Shown here: positions 46,255-58,284 of the stretch, piece after piece
Numbering within the stretch: the stretch's first letter is position 1
How the letters are laid out: each line of letters starts with the position of its first letter
Source: Corynebacterium falsenii
GTDB lineage: Bacteria; Actinomycetota; Actinomycetes; Mycobacteriales; Mycobacteriaceae
Length of the DNA stretch: 64,000 nt
Direction of reading: 5' to 3'
Assembly (NCBI RefSeq): GCF_020099275.1
Contig: NZ_CP083646.1
Coordinates: 2,356,001 to 2,420,000 of the forward strand
Notes under the pieces: model-generated
Seen by the model: the letters and a program-made list of their open reading frames with translations, nothing else
What the model was told of the DNA's origin: nothing
Databases searched by the model: none
Translations under genes and position numbers: made by a program

Positions 46255-47217
46255 TTATTTCTCGACGCCCGCAGCCGGCCCCGGCGTGGACGTCGTGAGG
46301 GTAGCGCTAGCGGTGCCTGACACGGACACGGCGGTGGCTACATCTACTGCGTGATCGTGATCTGTGCACAGCATTGCCACGGTGGGGCCGGAGCCGGAGA
46401 CGATGGCTGCGAGCGCACCTGCCTCCCGGGCGGCCTGCAGGGTTTGGCGCAGGCTGGGCAGCAGGCTGATTGCTGGTGCTTGGAGGTCGTTCGATAGGTG
46501 TTCCGCGAGTTGGTGGGGATCGCCGCTGCGGAGCGCGAGCATGAGCGCGTCGGGGGTGCCGGTGCGACGGTTGGGGCGCTGACCGGCTGCGGCTGCCTCA
46601 CGTTGCTTATCGAGCTGAGCGAAGACCGATGGGGTGCTCAGCCCTCGCTTGTCGGTTGCGATGGCCCAGTGGTACGTACCGCTCGTCATCACCGGAACGA
46701 GGTTCTCTCCCTTTCCCGTTCCCAGTGCGGTCCCGCCGTGGAGGCAGAAGGGAACGTCCGCGCCGAGCTCGGCGGCGATGGACATGAGCGTGTTCATGTC
46801 TGGCGCGTCCGCCGGGTTGTCTCGGAAGAACAGGTCGCTAGCCGCGAGCAGTGCCGCCGCGGCGTCGGCGGAGCCTCCGGCCATTCCTCCGGCTACCGGA
46901 ACGCCTTTGTCGATGTGAATCGACACGGATTGACCGCCGGTATGAGCGCCATCGAGTTTCTGGATTGCCTCGACCGCTCGCCACGCCAGGTTGGAGCTGT
47001 CGGTGGGCACGAGGTGGGCGTCGAATCCGCTGACTGTCAACGACCGAATCCCAGAGCTATCCGCGTCGCCCACATATTCGATGGTGACGCGCTCCGTCAG
47101 ATCCACCGCTTGAAACACCGTAGTGAGCTCGTGGTATCCGTCCGGCCGCACGTCGCCGACGGCGAGGTGCAGATTGATCTTTCCCTGTGCGGTCGCTGTA
47201 CTGCGGTTCGCTGTCAT
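46255..47217 (-). CDS. ispE: 4-(cytidine-5'-diphospho)-2-C-methyl-D-erythritol kinase
   Basis: 320 residues, GHMP kinase: [23 protein letters not shown] loop [20 protein letters not shown] and C-terminal [13 protein letters not shown]. Fourth step of the MEP isoprenoid pathway. ATGA overlap with ksgA. Confidence 0.95.
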   Translation of the reverse strand: MTANRSTATAQGKINLHLAVGDVRPDGYHELTTVFQAVDLTERVTIEYVGDADSSGIRSLTVSGFDAHLVPTDSSNLAWRAVEAIQKLDGAHTGGQSVSIHIDKGVPVAGGMAGGSADAAAALLAASDLFFRDNPADAPDMNTLMSIAAELGADVPFCLHGGTALGTGKGENLVPVMTSGTYHWAIATDKRGLSTPSVFAQLDKQREAAAAGQRPNRRTGTPDALMLALRSGDPHQLAEHLSNDLQAPAISLLPSLRQTLQAAREAGALAAIVSGSGPTVAMLCTDHDHAVDVATAVSVSGTASATLTTSTPGPAAGVEK

Positions 47218-48200
47218 TCTTGTGCTCCCGTGTCGTTCTCGCTGCCACCGCCGGTCGTTGCCGCGTGGACGAGCGAGGTCCGCGCCAATCGAACGTAATC
47301 ACCGATCGATAACTTCTCGCCGCGTTCCTTCGGGTCAATGCCCGCCGCGTGGAGTACATCTTCGGCAGTGCTCGCGCCACCGAAGTGGCCTCCGAGGGCT
47401 GCTCGCAGGGTCTTGCGCCGTTGCAAAAAGGCCGCATTGGCGAGGGCGAACACTTCCCTACGCAGTTCTTCTCCGCTGACCACCTCAGCGCTTTCATCGC
47501 TTCCGTTGTCCCACGGTGCCTCCCCCGCGCCGTACCGATCGATACGGACCAGGCCGGAATCGATCTTCGGCGCGGGCCAGAACACGTTCTTGCCAATCGT
47601 CGCGGCGCGTTTGACCCGGCCGTAGAAGCTGGCTTTCACGCTCGGCACGCCGTAGATCTTGCTTCCGGGTGTGGCGGCGAGCCGGTCGGCGACCTCCAGC
47701 TGAACCATCACGAGCACGCGTGTGATCGTGGGGAATTCATGCAGCAGATGAAGTAGCACCGGCACGGACACGTTGTAAGGCAGGTTGGCCACGAGCGCCG
47801 TCGGGTAGTCGATCCCCCGCGCGTCGAGATCCTGTCTGGTGAGCTGTAGGGCGTCCGCATGGATCACCTCAAGGTGGTCTGCGCGCTGCGGGGCCCGCTG
47901 CTGCACAGTGTCGGGCAATTTCTCCGCGAGGCGTGGATCCAACTCGACGGCCGTCACGTGAGCCACAGAATCGATCAGAGCAAGCGTGAGCGACCCGAGA
48001 CCAGGGCCGACCTCAATAACGTTGTCTGTTGTATCGACGCCGGATTCCGCAACAATCTTGCGGACCGTATTCGGGTCATGAACGAAGTTCTGCCCCAGTT
48101 TCTTCGTCGGATGAATCCCCAATTCATCCGCGAGTGCGCGCACCTCCTGGGGGCCAAGGAGATGCGCTGGAGAGCTTGACGATTGCGGTTGAGCTGTCAC
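47214..48200 (-). CDS. rsmA: 16S rRNA (A1518/A1519) dimethyltransferase
   Basis: 328 residues from GTG 48200; TATCCT ends ~8 nt upstream, suggesting a leaderless message (TTG 48206 is another possible start). [15 protein letters not shown] motif [15 protein letters not shown] and catalytic [11 protein letters not shown]. Also named ksgA. Operon with ispE and, upstream, rpf2 and tatD. Confidence 0.96.
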   Translation of the reverse strand: MTAQPQSSSSPAHLLGPQEVRALADELGIHPTKKLGQNFVHDPNTVRKIVAESGVDTTDNVIEVGPGLGSLTLALIDSVAHVTAVELDPRLAEKLPDTVQQRAPQRADHLEVIHADALQLTRQDLDARGIDYPTALVANLPYNVSVPVLLHLLHEFPTITRVLVMVQLEVADRLAATPGSKIYGVPSVKASFYGRVKRAATIGKNVFWPAPKIDSGLVRIDRYGAGEAPWDNGSDESAEVVSGEELRREVFALANAAFLQRRKTLRAALGGHFGGASTAEDVLHAAGIDPKERGEKLSIGDYVRLARTSLVHAATTGGGSENDTGAQE

Positions 48201-48281
48201 CCACACAAGGATAGTCCACTACCGCTTAAGCTCCGCACGCGACGGCATGCCCCGCCACTGCGCGGGTGGTTGCGGGTGGTT

Positions 48282-49781
<1,500 letters not shown>

Positions 49782-50666
49782 TCACTTGCCGATCTGGTAG
49801 ATCCGCCGCGCATTCGCCGTCACCGTGCGGGCCAGTTCCTGCACAGAAATCCCGCGTTGCTCGGCGATCACCTTGGCCGTGTGCCCCACGAAGGCCGGTT
49901 CGTTACGAGCACCACGGAAGGGCGCGGCGGTCATGTACGGCGCGTCGGTTTCCACGAGGATCTGCTCCGCCGGCGCCCGGCGCGCCGCCCCGCGCAGCTC
50001 CTCGTTCCGCTTAAAAGTCGTGTTGCCAGCGAATGACAGCACGTAGCCACGCTCGATTGCCTCTTCTGCCACCTCTATCCCGGAGGAGAAACAGTGCAGA
50101 ATCACGGCCGGCGGTTCCGGCGAATCCGCCAGCACGCGCATGATCTGCTCATCGGCCTCCCTGTTGTGAATCATCAGCGCCTTGCCCGTCGCGCAGGCAA
50201 GCTCGATGTGCCAGCGAAAGATCTCCTCTTGGGTGTCAATGTCTGCCGTGGAGTCATCCTTGCCAATCCAGTACGTATCCATCCCGGTCTCCCCGATTGC
50301 CACGCAGCGCGGGTCGTGGGCAAGTTCCGTCAGCCTGCGCTTAACCTCGTCGTTCACGGTCGCCGCTTCGGTGGGGTGGACGGCCACCGCCGCCCAGACG
50401 CGCGGATCCATGTGTGCAGCCTCCACTGCGCGCTCGGTTTCGGCGATACCGTCCCCCACCGTGCAGGCCCCCACGATGCCGGCTTCTTCCGCGCGATCCA
50501 TGAGTGCGGTGACGGCCTCGGCGTAGGCCTGCCCTGTCAATCCCCCATCGGCGTTCACCCGGTTGCGATCCTTCTTGGCCGTGGAGAAGAGGTGCGTATG
50601 GGCGTCGAACAAAGGAAAGATTCGTTCGGCGGGCACGGGCGTGGGGCGTGGCTTCTTTTTCGACAT
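49782..50666 (-). CDS. tatD: TatD-family metal-dependent DNase
   Basis: 294 residues from ATG 50666. Metal ligands DAHTHLF, CVAIGETGMD, LMIHNREADE, LHCFSSG and VETDAPYM. 3'-5' exonuclease/quality control. Same order metG-tatD-rpf2-ksgA as in M. tuberculosis Rv1007c-Rv1010, with an MFS gene inserted after metG. Confidence 0.94.
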   Translation of the reverse strand: MSKKKPRPTPVPAERIFPLFDAHTHLFSTAKKDRNRVNADGGLTGQAYAEAVTALMDRAEEAGIVGACTVGDGIAETERAVEAAHMDPRVWAAVAVHPTEAATVNDEVKRRLTELAHDPRCVAIGETGMDTYWIGKDDSTADIDTQEEIFRWHIELACATGKALMIHNREADEQIMRVLADSPEPPAVILHCFSSGIEVAEEAIERGYVLSFAGNTTFKRNEELRGAARRAPAEQILVETDAPYMTAAPFRGARNEPAFVGHTAKVIAEQRGISVQELARTVTANARRIYQIGK

Positions 50667-50697
50667 GCCCTCCAGCTTAAACAACCGGCCCTCAGCG

Positions 50698-52089
50698 CTA
50701 CCTCGGGTCGTCGACGAATACCGGGCGCCCGGCGATCAGGCCTGCGCCGAACAGCACGGTGTTGAAGACGAGCAGCATCACAAGCCCGGGGGTCCACGAG
50801 CCGGTGGCGTCGAACAGTGCGCCGAACACGAACGGCCCGACGCTCGCCACGGTGTATCCGATCCCCTGCGCTCCGGAAGATAGTGCCGCCGCCGCGCCCG
50901 CTTGCCTCGTTCGCGTGGCGATGAGAATCAGGCCGAGCTGGAAGGTCGCGCAGCCCAGCGCGACGAGCGAGATCCACACCACGGGCAGGAATGCGGGGTT
51001 GACTAGGAGCATTGCCAGCGCGGTGTACATGCATGCCGCCGACAGGATCGTCACCACGTACGCCCCGGCGCGGAACCGCTCCACCGCCCACGGGCACAGG
51101 AAGGCCGTGACAATACCCATGGCCGCGAACACGCCACCCACGACACCGCCGAACGTCGGCGACCCACCCGCCTGCACGACGATCTTCGGAGCCCACGTGA
51201 TGAAGCAGTAAGAAATGGATGAGGTCATCGCAAACATTGCCACGATGCCCCAGCTCACGGGGTGTCGCCAGATGTGTCGATACCCGGCCCGCGCCTCTGC
51301 GTGATCTGGATTCTGGTCGTTATGTTGCTTCTTTTCCGTCGACGCCACCATGCGCCCACCACGGAAAGCCCGCACGAGTTGTCGCGGATGCGAGCGCCGC
51401 AGGACGTGCCGACCGCGTTCCGCGGCCGAGCCCGGCGCGACCGCGAAGACCAGCAATGCCCAGCACAGCGCGGCCAGCAGCGGCGGAACAGCCCAGATGC
51501 CGATGGCCAGGCGCCACCCACCCCACTGTTCAAGTGGGACGGCAACGACTGAGGCTGTAGCCATGGAAATCTGCCCGGCGACCATGTAGGCGATGGACAT
51601 GGTGGTCAGTCGGAAGGGAAAGTAGTCCTTTACCAGCGCGGGCAGCAACGTGTTGGTGATGCCCACGCCGACGAGACCCACCATCGTGCCGATGAGGAAG
51701 ACGATCTCGTTGGAGGTGATGGCGCGCAGGCCGAACCCTACGGTCGCGAGCACCATCGCGGTTGTGGTAACGGCGCGGAAGGTGAGTGCTCGCGCGAGCG
51801 GGCCGGACAACACGGCGGCGACAGCAAACATCGCGGTGGGCGCCATGCCGACGATGCCAACAAACAGCGTATCGGCACCAAGAGCGCGGGAGACGACATC
51901 CGCGATGGGCGGGAAGGAGCTCACCGGGCTGCGCAGATTGGAGCTGGTGAGCAGCACTGCCACGACGGCGATGACCGACACAAGGCTGATGGCCTTGGCG
52001 GGCTCGCTAGCCGTACTGGCTTCACTAGCCGTACTGGCCGTACTGGGTGGTGTGGTGGCGGGGCGGCCGGTGTGGTGCTGAGGTGTCAC
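50698..52089 (-). CDS. MFS transporter, CynX/NimT type
   Basis: 463 residues from GTG 52089, 6 nt after the metG stop. ~11 helices; LTSSNLRSPVSSFPPIADVV is typical of the CynX (cyanate/nitroimidazole) subfamily. N-terminus is a Thr/Ala/Ser repeat (STASTASEASTASEPAK) from a tandem duplication. The central loop GRMVASTEKKQHNDQNPDH is coded by a GTGGCGTCGA copy (51339-51348). Confidence 0.85.
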   Translation of the reverse strand: MTPQHHTGRPATTPPSTASTASEASTASEPAKAISLVSVIAVVAVLLTSSNLRSPVSSFPPIADVVSRALGADTLFVGIVGMAPTAMFAVAAVLSGPLARALTFRAVTTTAMVLATVGFGLRAITSNEIVFLIGTMVGLVGVGITNTLLPALVKDYFPFRLTTMSIAYMVAGQISMATASVVAVPLEQWGGWRLAIGIWAVPPLLAALCWALLVFAVAPGSAAERGRHVLRRSHPRQLVRAFRGGRMVASTEKKQHNDQNPDHAEARAGYRHIWRHPVSWGIVAMFAMTSSISYCFITWAPKIVVQAGGSPTFGGVVGGVFAAMGIVTAFLCPWAVERFRAGAYVVTILSAACMYTALAMLLVNPAFLPVVWISLVALGCATFQLGLILIATRTRQAGAAAALSSGAQGIGYTVASVGPFVFGALFDATGSWTPGLVMLLVFNTVLFGAGLIAGRPVFVDDPR

Positions 52090-52095
52090 AGCACC

Positions 52096-53946
52096 TTACT
52101 TTGTCACAGGAGCCCACTCGGGGCCGGTTTCGGCAAGTTCGGCGTCCAGCTTCTGGAACAGCGGCTTGGGCTTGGGCAATTCCACGCCCGGGGTGAGCTC
52201 AATGCGGCCCCAGCGCGCGGCCTGATCGGCGTAGTTACCCATGATGACGGGGTAGCTGCGGCCGGCGGCGGGCACGCCGGTTCCGACGGGCTCGCGGGGA
52301 GAGTCGTCGGTGACTTCCACAACCTCGGGTTGTGCGGCCCAAATGCCTTCGCCGCCGAGGGTTTCGTATACCTTCTGCGCGGAGAACGGCAGGTACGGGG
52401 TGAGCATGGCGTTGACGTCGCTGACCACCTGGAGGGCCACGTAGAGCACGGTGGCGAGGCGCTCGCGCTGTTCTTCGTCATTGTCCTTGTTTTTGGCAAG
52501 CTTCCACGGCTCCATGGAGGCGATGTACTGGTTGGCCCGCCCGGCGATGCGCATGACCTCGGTGATGCCAGCCTTGAAGCGGGAACGGTTGAGGTTATCG
52601 CCGACGATGCCGAAGGCGCGTGCGGCCTCGTCGAGCAGCGCCTGATCCTCCTCTGTGAACTCGCCGGGGGTGGGGATGGCGCCGAAGTTTTTGTGGGCCA
52701 TGGACACGGTTCGGTTCACGAGGTTGCCCCACTCGTTGGCCAACTCCGAGTTGATGCGGCGCACGAACTCGTCCCAGGTGAAGTCCGTGTCGGTGTTCTC
52801 CGGGCCGGCCATGGCGATGAAGTAACGCAGCGGATCCGGACCGAACTCCTTAAGGAAGTCGCGCACGTAAATGACCACGCCCTTGGAGGACGAGAACTTG
52901 GAGCCGGACATGGTGAGGAATTCGGAGGAGACAACCTCCGTCGGCAGGTTGAGGGTGGGCTCAGCCAGCGGACCTGCTTCCCCACCCCGGGATCCCTCGC
53001 CGGAGTAGCCGAGCAGCTCGGCCGGCCAGATCTGGGAGTGGAATGTGATGTTGTCCTTGCCCATGAAGTAGTACGACAGGGCCTCTGGGTCGTTCCACCA
53101 CTTCCGCCATGCTTCGGGGTCTCCGGTGCGCCAGGCCCATTCGATGGATGCGGATAGGTAGCCCACCACGGCGTCGAACCACACGTAGAGCTTCTTGGCG
53201 TTGTTATCCTGCCAGCCCTCGACGGGGATGGGCACGCCCCAGTCGATGTCGCGGGACATGGCGCGGGGGCGGATGTTCTCTAGGAGGTTAAGGGAGAACT
53301 TCAGCACGTTGGGGCGCCAGCCCTTGCGCTCCTTCAGCCACTCTTCGAGAGCCTCGGCGAGCGCGGGCAGATCCAGCATGAAGTGCTCGGTGTCCACGAA
53401 CTCGGGGGTTTCGCCGTTGACCTTCGAGCGGGGATTGATGAGGTCCTCGGGGTCGAGCTGGTTGCCGCACGTATCGCACTGGTCGCCGCGGGCGTCGGTA
53501 GCGCCGCAGATCGGGCACGTGCCCTCGATGTAGCGGTCCGGCAGGGTGCGTCCGGTCGACGGGCTGATCGCGCCACGGGTGGTCTGCGTAATCATGTAGC
53601 CATTGGCGTACAGCCCGCGGAAGAGCTCCTGCACCACGGCGTAGTGGTTACGCGTGGTCGTTCGAGTGAACAGGTCGTAGGACAACCCGAGCCCCACGAG
53701 GTCTTCCACGATGACGCGGTTGTACCGGTCGGCGAGCTCCTGAACGCCGACCCCTTCCTTCTCGGCCTGCACCAGCAGGGGCGTGCCGTGTTCATCCGTG
53801 CCGGAGACCATCAGAACGTCATTTCCGACCATGCGCTGATACCGCGCGAAAACGTCGGAGGGAACTCCGAAGCCAGCGACGTGCCCGATATGACGGGGGC
53901 CGTTGGCGTAGGGCCAAGCTACACAGGTAAGAACACGTTTGGACAT
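52096..53946 (-). CDS. metG: Methionyl-tRNA synthetase
   Basis: 616 residues. HIGH box [18 protein letters not shown], zinc knuckle [23 protein letters not shown] variant KFSSSKG, anticodon-binding helices after ~410. The dimerisation domain is absent. TAGTCT ends 7 nt before the ATG, so the mRNA may be leaderless. Confidence 0.96.
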   Translation of the reverse strand: MSKRVLTCVAWPYANGPRHIGHVAGFGVPSDVFARYQRMVGNDVLMVSGTDEHGTPLLVQAEKEGVGVQELADRYNRVIVEDLVGLGLSYDLFTRTTTRNHYAVVQELFRGLYANGYMITQTTRGAISPSTGRTLPDRYIEGTCPICGATDARGDQCDTCGNQLDPEDLINPRSKVNGETPEFVDTEHFMLDLPALAEALEEWLKERKGWRPNVLKFSLNLLENIRPRAMSRDIDWGVPIPVEGWQDNNAKKLYVWFDAVVGYLSASIEWAWRTGDPEAWRKWWNDPEALSYYFMGKDNITFHSQIWPAELLGYSGEGSRGGEAGPLAEPTLNLPTEVVSSEFLTMSGSKFSSSKGVVIYVRDFLKEFGPDPLRYFIAMAGPENTDTDFTWDEFVRRINSELANEWGNLVNRTVSMAHKNFGAIPTPGEFTEEDQALLDEAARAFGIVGDNLNRSRFKAGITEVMRIAGRANQYIASMEPWKLAKNKDNDEEQRERLATVLYVALQVVSDVNAMLTPYLPFSAQKVYETLGGEGIWAAQPEVVEVTDDSPREPVGTGVPAAGRSYPVIMGNYADQAARWGRIELTPGVELPKPKPLFQKLDAELAETGPEWAPVTK

Positions 53947-54382
53947 GTATTACAGACTATGTCATGCACCATGCGGTCGCGAATGGGCCTCGGGGTTGTT
54001 CGCTTGGGGTTGTTCACTCGGGTTCGGTGACGAGTCACTGCCACTCAAGCGACACTCAAGCAGCTTTCGTCGGCGCAGCATGCTACGCCCATGGCATTTC
54101 CGACGAGTGTTGAACATGGTGGCGTCGATAATCAACAAAATCCGTCCCAATTTCACCGCTCTACACAGTGGACTGCACATCTGATTTCACCCCCGCGACC
54201 TGCCCTAAAACCGGTATCACATGTTCTGCACGGGGCTTTCAGTGTGCTACCCTAGTACCGCTTAATGGAGTAAACTTGTATTCAGGTTCAGCTGGCGTGG
54301 CTTTTCCCAAGGAAAAACTCTCTGGGACGATGGTTTCGCCCGGCAACCGAATGAATTCTTGCGTAGAGGGAATCGAAAAGCT
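53947..54382. other. Intergenic region of 436 nt between metG and the Rrf2 gene
   Basis: Two short duplications: GGGGTTGTTCGCT (53992-54004) with TGGGGTTGTTCACT after it, and CACTCAAGC at 54042-54050 and 54053-54061. GTGGCGTCGA at 54119-54128. Near the Rrf2 start, TAAACTTGTATTCAGGTT (about 54270) is an imperfect inverted repeat and a possible Rrf2 operator. No gene recognised. Confidence 0.5.
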
Positions 54383-54874
54383 ATGCAGCTGACACGCTTT
54401 ACAGATCTCGGTCTGAGGATCGTAATGCAGCTCGCTGATACAGCTGTGCGTGCCGCTGACGGTGAGGAGGGGTCTCATCCTCGTACCACCACATCCTCCG
54501 TGTCGGAAGCTATTAACGCTTCGCAGACCCACGTTGCCAAGGTTGTCTCTCGGCTAGCCGATATGGGTGTCATCCAGTCGTCGCGCGGCCGTACAGGCGG
54601 GATTTTGCTGGCTCCCGGTGCGCTCGACTTCTCCTTGGGCGATCTCATCAAGGAGCTCGAGGGCGATGAGGACATCATTGACCGTCTCAGCAGCAGCACC
54701 TTCACCATGAAGCCCACATGTCCGTTGACGAAGGCTCTCGTCGAGGCGCAGGATGCTTTCTTCGATGTGCTCAATACGCACACGATTAGGGACATTATCC
54801 ACACTGATCGGGTGACTGCCGGTACGGAATCCGAGGACACCTCTGAGTCGCAGGGGTCTTCTGCCACCGACTGA
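54383..54874 (+). CDS. Rrf2-family transcriptional regulator
   Basis: 163 residues from ATG 54383 (MQLTRFTDLGLRIVMQLADT). Winged HTH (SEAINASQTHVAKVVSRLAD, RGRTGGILLA). Only one cysteine (KPTCPLTKAL), so the three-Cys [2Fe-2S]/[4Fe-4S] site of NsrR/IscR is missing or provided differently; it may sense something else or act as an apoprotein. Monocistronic. Confidence 0.85.
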   Translation: MQLTRFTDLGLRIVMQLADTAVRAADGEEGSHPRTTTSSVSEAINASQTHVAKVVSRLADMGVIQSSRGRTGGILLAPGALDFSLGDLIKELEGDEDIIDRLSSSTFTMKPTCPLTKALVEAQDAFFDVLNTHTIRDIIHTDRVTAGTESEDTSESQGSSATD

Positions 54875-55042
54875 TTTTTTCTCGACGCCACAAGCTTCCG
54901 CCACCCCAGCCCCGACCTAGTGCGGACAGGGGTGCGGGATGCAGTTCGCGCAAAGGTATGCAGACCACGCGGGCACTTTAGCTGCAGACATGACTCAGCC
55001 GGCCCCATGGTGACATGGAGTCAGCTGAATTATGTTGTGCCG

Positions 55043-57031
55043 CTACTGGCTGTTGCGTCCGTTCTGGCTGTCATCGTCATCCCGGTCGCTGGGCTTGGTG
55101 GGGTCGCGGTGAGGCTTCTGCGACTCCGAGGAATCCGACTGAGCCGTCGCCTCGTCGAGATCCACCTCGTCGGAATCGAGCGTGGCTGCGTGCTCGGCGT
55201 ATTCCATATCTTGGCGGTGTGCCAGCTGAGGATCGGAGGCTTCGCGGTAGTCATCGGCCACCGGTCCGGCTTCGATTTCGGCATCCAGCGTTCCGTCGGC
55301 AACATCTTCTTGGGGAACGCCGGTTGCCACGGTGGCTCCGGCCTTGCGAACGGCGCGAGACTTCCGGCCTGCCCGGTTCCGCTGTTCGCCGAGACGACGC
55401 TCGCGTGCCGCGCGCAGCGAATGTTCACGCTGGGGCTTTTCATCGAGGTAGAGCGGGTCATTGGACAGCGCCTTAACGATCGCAAACATCAGGGCGATGA
55501 TCACGAACACGAACGGGCTGGCTGCGATGATCGTGACGTTTTGCAGGTTGGTCAAGGTGCCGTCGCCACCGGAGATGAGGAGCACGATAGCGATAGCGGC
55601 GGTGAGTACACCCCACAGCACTGTGACCTTGCGGTCGGCGACCAGGCGGCCGTTCTGGGACAGGGTACCCATCACGGTCGAGGCGGAGTCTGCCGAGGTG
55701 ATGAAGAAGGTAGCCAGCAGGATCATCGCGAGGATGGACGCAACGTGTCCCATGGGGAAGGTCTCGAGGAGGTTAAACAACTGGCGAGTAGAGTCGCCGT
55801 CGCCCCAGATGCTCTGACCGATTTCGTCCAGGTGGATCGCGGAACCACCGAAGATGGCGAACCAGATCAGGGTCACGATGGTGGGAACGAGCAGAATGAC
55901 GGAAACGAACTCGCGGATGGTGCGGCCGCGGGAGATGCGTGCGAGGAACATGCCCACGAACGGGGACCAGGAAACCCACCATGCCCAGTAGAAGATGGTC
56001 CAGCTTCCCAGCCACTTACCTGCATCCGCATCAGAGTCGGCGGTTCGTGAAGCCATCTCGAAGGACTGGGACAGGTAGTTGCCCAGGGAGGTCGGGATCA
56101 TGTTGAGGATGACCACTGTCGGGCCGACGATGAGGACGAACAGCGCGAGCAGACCAGCGAGGATCATGTTGGCATTGGAAATGTACTGAATGCCCTTGCC
56201 CACACCTGACGCTGCAGAGATGAGGAAGCAGACGCTGAGCAGCACGATGGTGCCGACGATGACCCACGTGCCGGGGTTGTGGATCAGGCCGGTGGAATCG
56301 AGTCCGGATTGAATCTGCACTGCACCGATACCCAAGGATGCAGCAGTACCGAAGACAGTCGCGAAGATGGTTGCGGTATCAATGACGCAGCCCAGCCAGC
56401 CCTCGGCGCGACGCTCGCCAATCAGAGGAATGAAGGCTGCGGACAGCAGCTGCTTACGGCCCAGGCGGAAGGTGCCGTAGGCAATAGCAAGTGCCACGAT
56501 GGCGTAGAGGGACCAGGGGTGAAGTCCCCAGTGGAACAAGGTGGTTGCCATGGCGTTACCGACGTTTCCGGGTTCTCCGCCGGGAACGCCATCGCGGTAG
56601 TGGGTCAGGGGCTCGGTGACGCCGTAAAACATCAGGCCGATGCCCATGCCTGCGGCGAACATCATGGCCACCCACGACACGGTGCTGAATTCTGGAGCTT
56701 CCGTGTCCTTGCCAAGGCGAATGTGGCCGAAGCGGCTGAACGCGATGAACAGGATGAAGAAGACGAACACGGAGCTGGCTAGGACGTACAGCCATCCCCA
56801 ATCGTCAACCACGTAGCTCAATGCGGAGGAGGCGAAGCTAGAGAAGCTGTCGCCGAAGAACAGTCCCCATGCCACGACGGCGAGGATAAGGACGGCCGCG
56901 GCGCTCGTCACTACCCAGTCGATGGGCGCATTCTCGTCTTTCTGAATGACGTGACCGCCGTCGTTCACGTCTCCAGAGCTGCTGGCGCCACCGTCAGCAC
57001 CATTGGTTCGTTTAGCCTCTGAAACACTCAT
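55043..57031 (-). CDS. betP: BCCT-family compatible-solute transporter (BetP-like)
   Basis: 662 residues, 12 helices. Conserved BCCT segments: [20 protein letters not shown], and the substrate box [20 protein letters not shown] then [12 protein letters not shown]. Acidic N-terminus (~35) and Arg-rich stretch ([20 protein letters not shown]) after the last helix, the BetP osmosensor pattern, extended by ~95 acidic residues. Na+-coupled glycine-betaine uptake is likely. An MtrA-like box lies ~150 nt upstream. Confidence 0.9.
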   Translation of the reverse strand: MSVSEAKRTNGADGGASSSGDVNDGGHVIQKDENAPIDWVVTSAAAVLILAVVAWGLFFGDSFSSFASSALSYVVDDWGWLYVLASSVFVFFILFIAFSRFGHIRLGKDTEAPEFSTVSWVAMMFAAGMGIGLMFYGVTEPLTHYRDGVPGGEPGNVGNAMATTLFHWGLHPWSLYAIVALAIAYGTFRLGRKQLLSAAFIPLIGERRAEGWLGCVIDTATIFATVFGTAASLGIGAVQIQSGLDSTGLIHNPGTWVIVGTIVLLSVCFLISAASGVGKGIQYISNANMILAGLLALFVLIVGPTVVILNMIPTSLGNYLSQSFEMASRTADSDADAGKWLGSWTIFYWAWWVSWSPFVGMFLARISRGRTIREFVSVILLVPTIVTLIWFAIFGGSAIHLDEIGQSIWGDGDSTRQLFNLLETFPMGHVASILAMILLATFFITSADSASTVMGTLSQNGRLVADRKVTVLWGVLTAAIAIVLLISGGDGTLTNLQNVTIIAASPFVFVIIALMFAIVKALSNDPLYLDEKPQREHSLRAARERRLGEQRNRAGRKSRAVRKAGATVATGVPQEDVADGTLDAEIEAGPVADDYREASDPQLAHRQDMEYAEHAATLDSDEVDLDEATAQSDSSESQKPHRDPTKPSDRDDDDSQNGRNSQ

Positions 57032-57179
57032 TCTCTAATAATGATCTTAAAAATCTCCTGTTTTCAACCTGAAAACCTCCTTTTCAGCACGGGAAAGCCC
57101 ATCCCCGCCTGCCCTTCTTTGAGAATTACCCCCCTATAGGTACAGTTCACGGCACTATAGGCTCACCTCACCGCAGTTA

Positions 57180-57198
57180 GTAACGATTCCGTAACAAT
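57180..57198 (+). promoter_or_regulatory. MtrA-type direct repeat upstream of the betP-like gene
   Basis: GTAACGAT-TCC-GTAACAAT, same 8-3-8 architecture and 3' context (CCG) as the box upstream of rpf2. Both lie on the plus strand of minus-strand genes at similar distance. Confidence 0.6.
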
Positions 57199-57259
57199 CC
57201 GCGGCTGGCGCGAAGGATGCCCAGTTCTCCCCTGATTTCTCCTCTCAGTTCTCCCCGCC

Positions 57260-58231
57260 TCAGCGGGCATCCAGCACAGCCTGGTACAACTCCCGTTTGC
57301 TCACCCCGTGCTCTTTCGCCACGTCGCCGGCCGCCGACTTGAGCCGCTCGCCCGCGCTCACCCTTGCCTCCACGACAGCGACCAGATCCTCGATGAGTGC
57401 ACCGATTTCCGCCTCAGTCTTCTCTCCCGCAGCATCGATCACCACACAGATTTCGCCCTTGACTCCCCCACCGGCCCAGTCGCGCAGCTCACCGAGTGTG
57501 CCGCGTTTTACTTCTTCGTACGGTTTCGTCAGCTCTCGGCACACGGCCCCAATCCTGTCGGCACCGAGCACCTCCGCAGCGCTCGCCAGCGTCGCCGCCA
57601 ACCGGTGGGGTGACTCGAAGAAGCACATCGCGTGGGGCAGCTCAGCGTACTGGCGAAACAGGTCCTTCCTCGCCCCCTCCTTGCGGGGCACGAATCCCAG
57701 GAAACTGAAATGTCCCATCGCACAGCCGGACAGGGCCAACGCAGTGGTCACCGCCGACGGACCGGGCAGACACGTCACCGGCACCCCTGCCTCGTTCGCC
57801 GCGGTAACCAGCGCGAATCCGGGGTCGGACACCGCCGGCATTCCGGCATCCGTGACCAGCAGCACCGTCTTGCCGCTCCGTGCCATCTCCACGAACTGTT
57901 CCGCCCGCTGCACCTCATTGTGATCAAAATTGGAGATCACCTGACCATGAATGCTCACTCCCAGCGATGCGGCGAGTGCGCGGGTCCGGCGAGTGTCCTC
58001 TGCCGCGATCACGTCGGCGCTCCCCAGCGCGTCGATCAGCCGGATCGACGCATCGAGCGGATTGCCTAGGGGCGTGGCCGCAAACACGATCCGCCCGCCG
58101 GGGTACTTGCGCCGTTGGTCAGCGGCACGCTCAAGCAACCCCTCTACCCCGGCTGCTCCAGCTGTTTCCGAGCTCACGCCTGCATCGTCCCGCGCCTGTT
58201 CGTCCATGGCCTCTAACATGACCTCCAGCAT
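57260..58231 (-). CDS. rsmI: 16S rRNA 2'-O-ribose C1402 methyltransferase
   Basis: 323 residues. RIVFAATPLGNPLDASIRLI, AAEDTRRTRALAASLG, VLLVTDAGMPAVSDPGFALV and FLGFVPRKEGARK are the RsmI/tetrapyrrole-methylase signature. Divergent from pmt as in Rv1003/Rv1002c. Confidence 0.95.
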   Translation of the reverse strand: MLEVMLEAMDEQARDDAGVSSETAGAAGVEGLLERAADQRRKYPGGRIVFAATPLGNPLDASIRLIDALGSADVIAAEDTRRTRALAASLGVSIHGQVISNFDHNEVQRAEQFVEMARSGKTVLLVTDAGMPAVSDPGFALVTAANEAGVPVTCLPGPSAVTTALALSGCAMGHFSFLGFVPRKEGARKDLFRQYAELPHAMCFFESPHRLAATLASAAEVLGADRIGAVCRELTKPYEEVKRGTLGELRDWAGGGVKGEICVVIDAAGEKTEAEIGALIEDLVAVVEARVSAGERLKSAAGDVAKEHGVSKRELYQAVLDAR

Positions 58232-58284
58232 GCCATGCCCACGGCACTACCCCCTGTCCACCCAAGCAACTAAAGTATGGAGCC

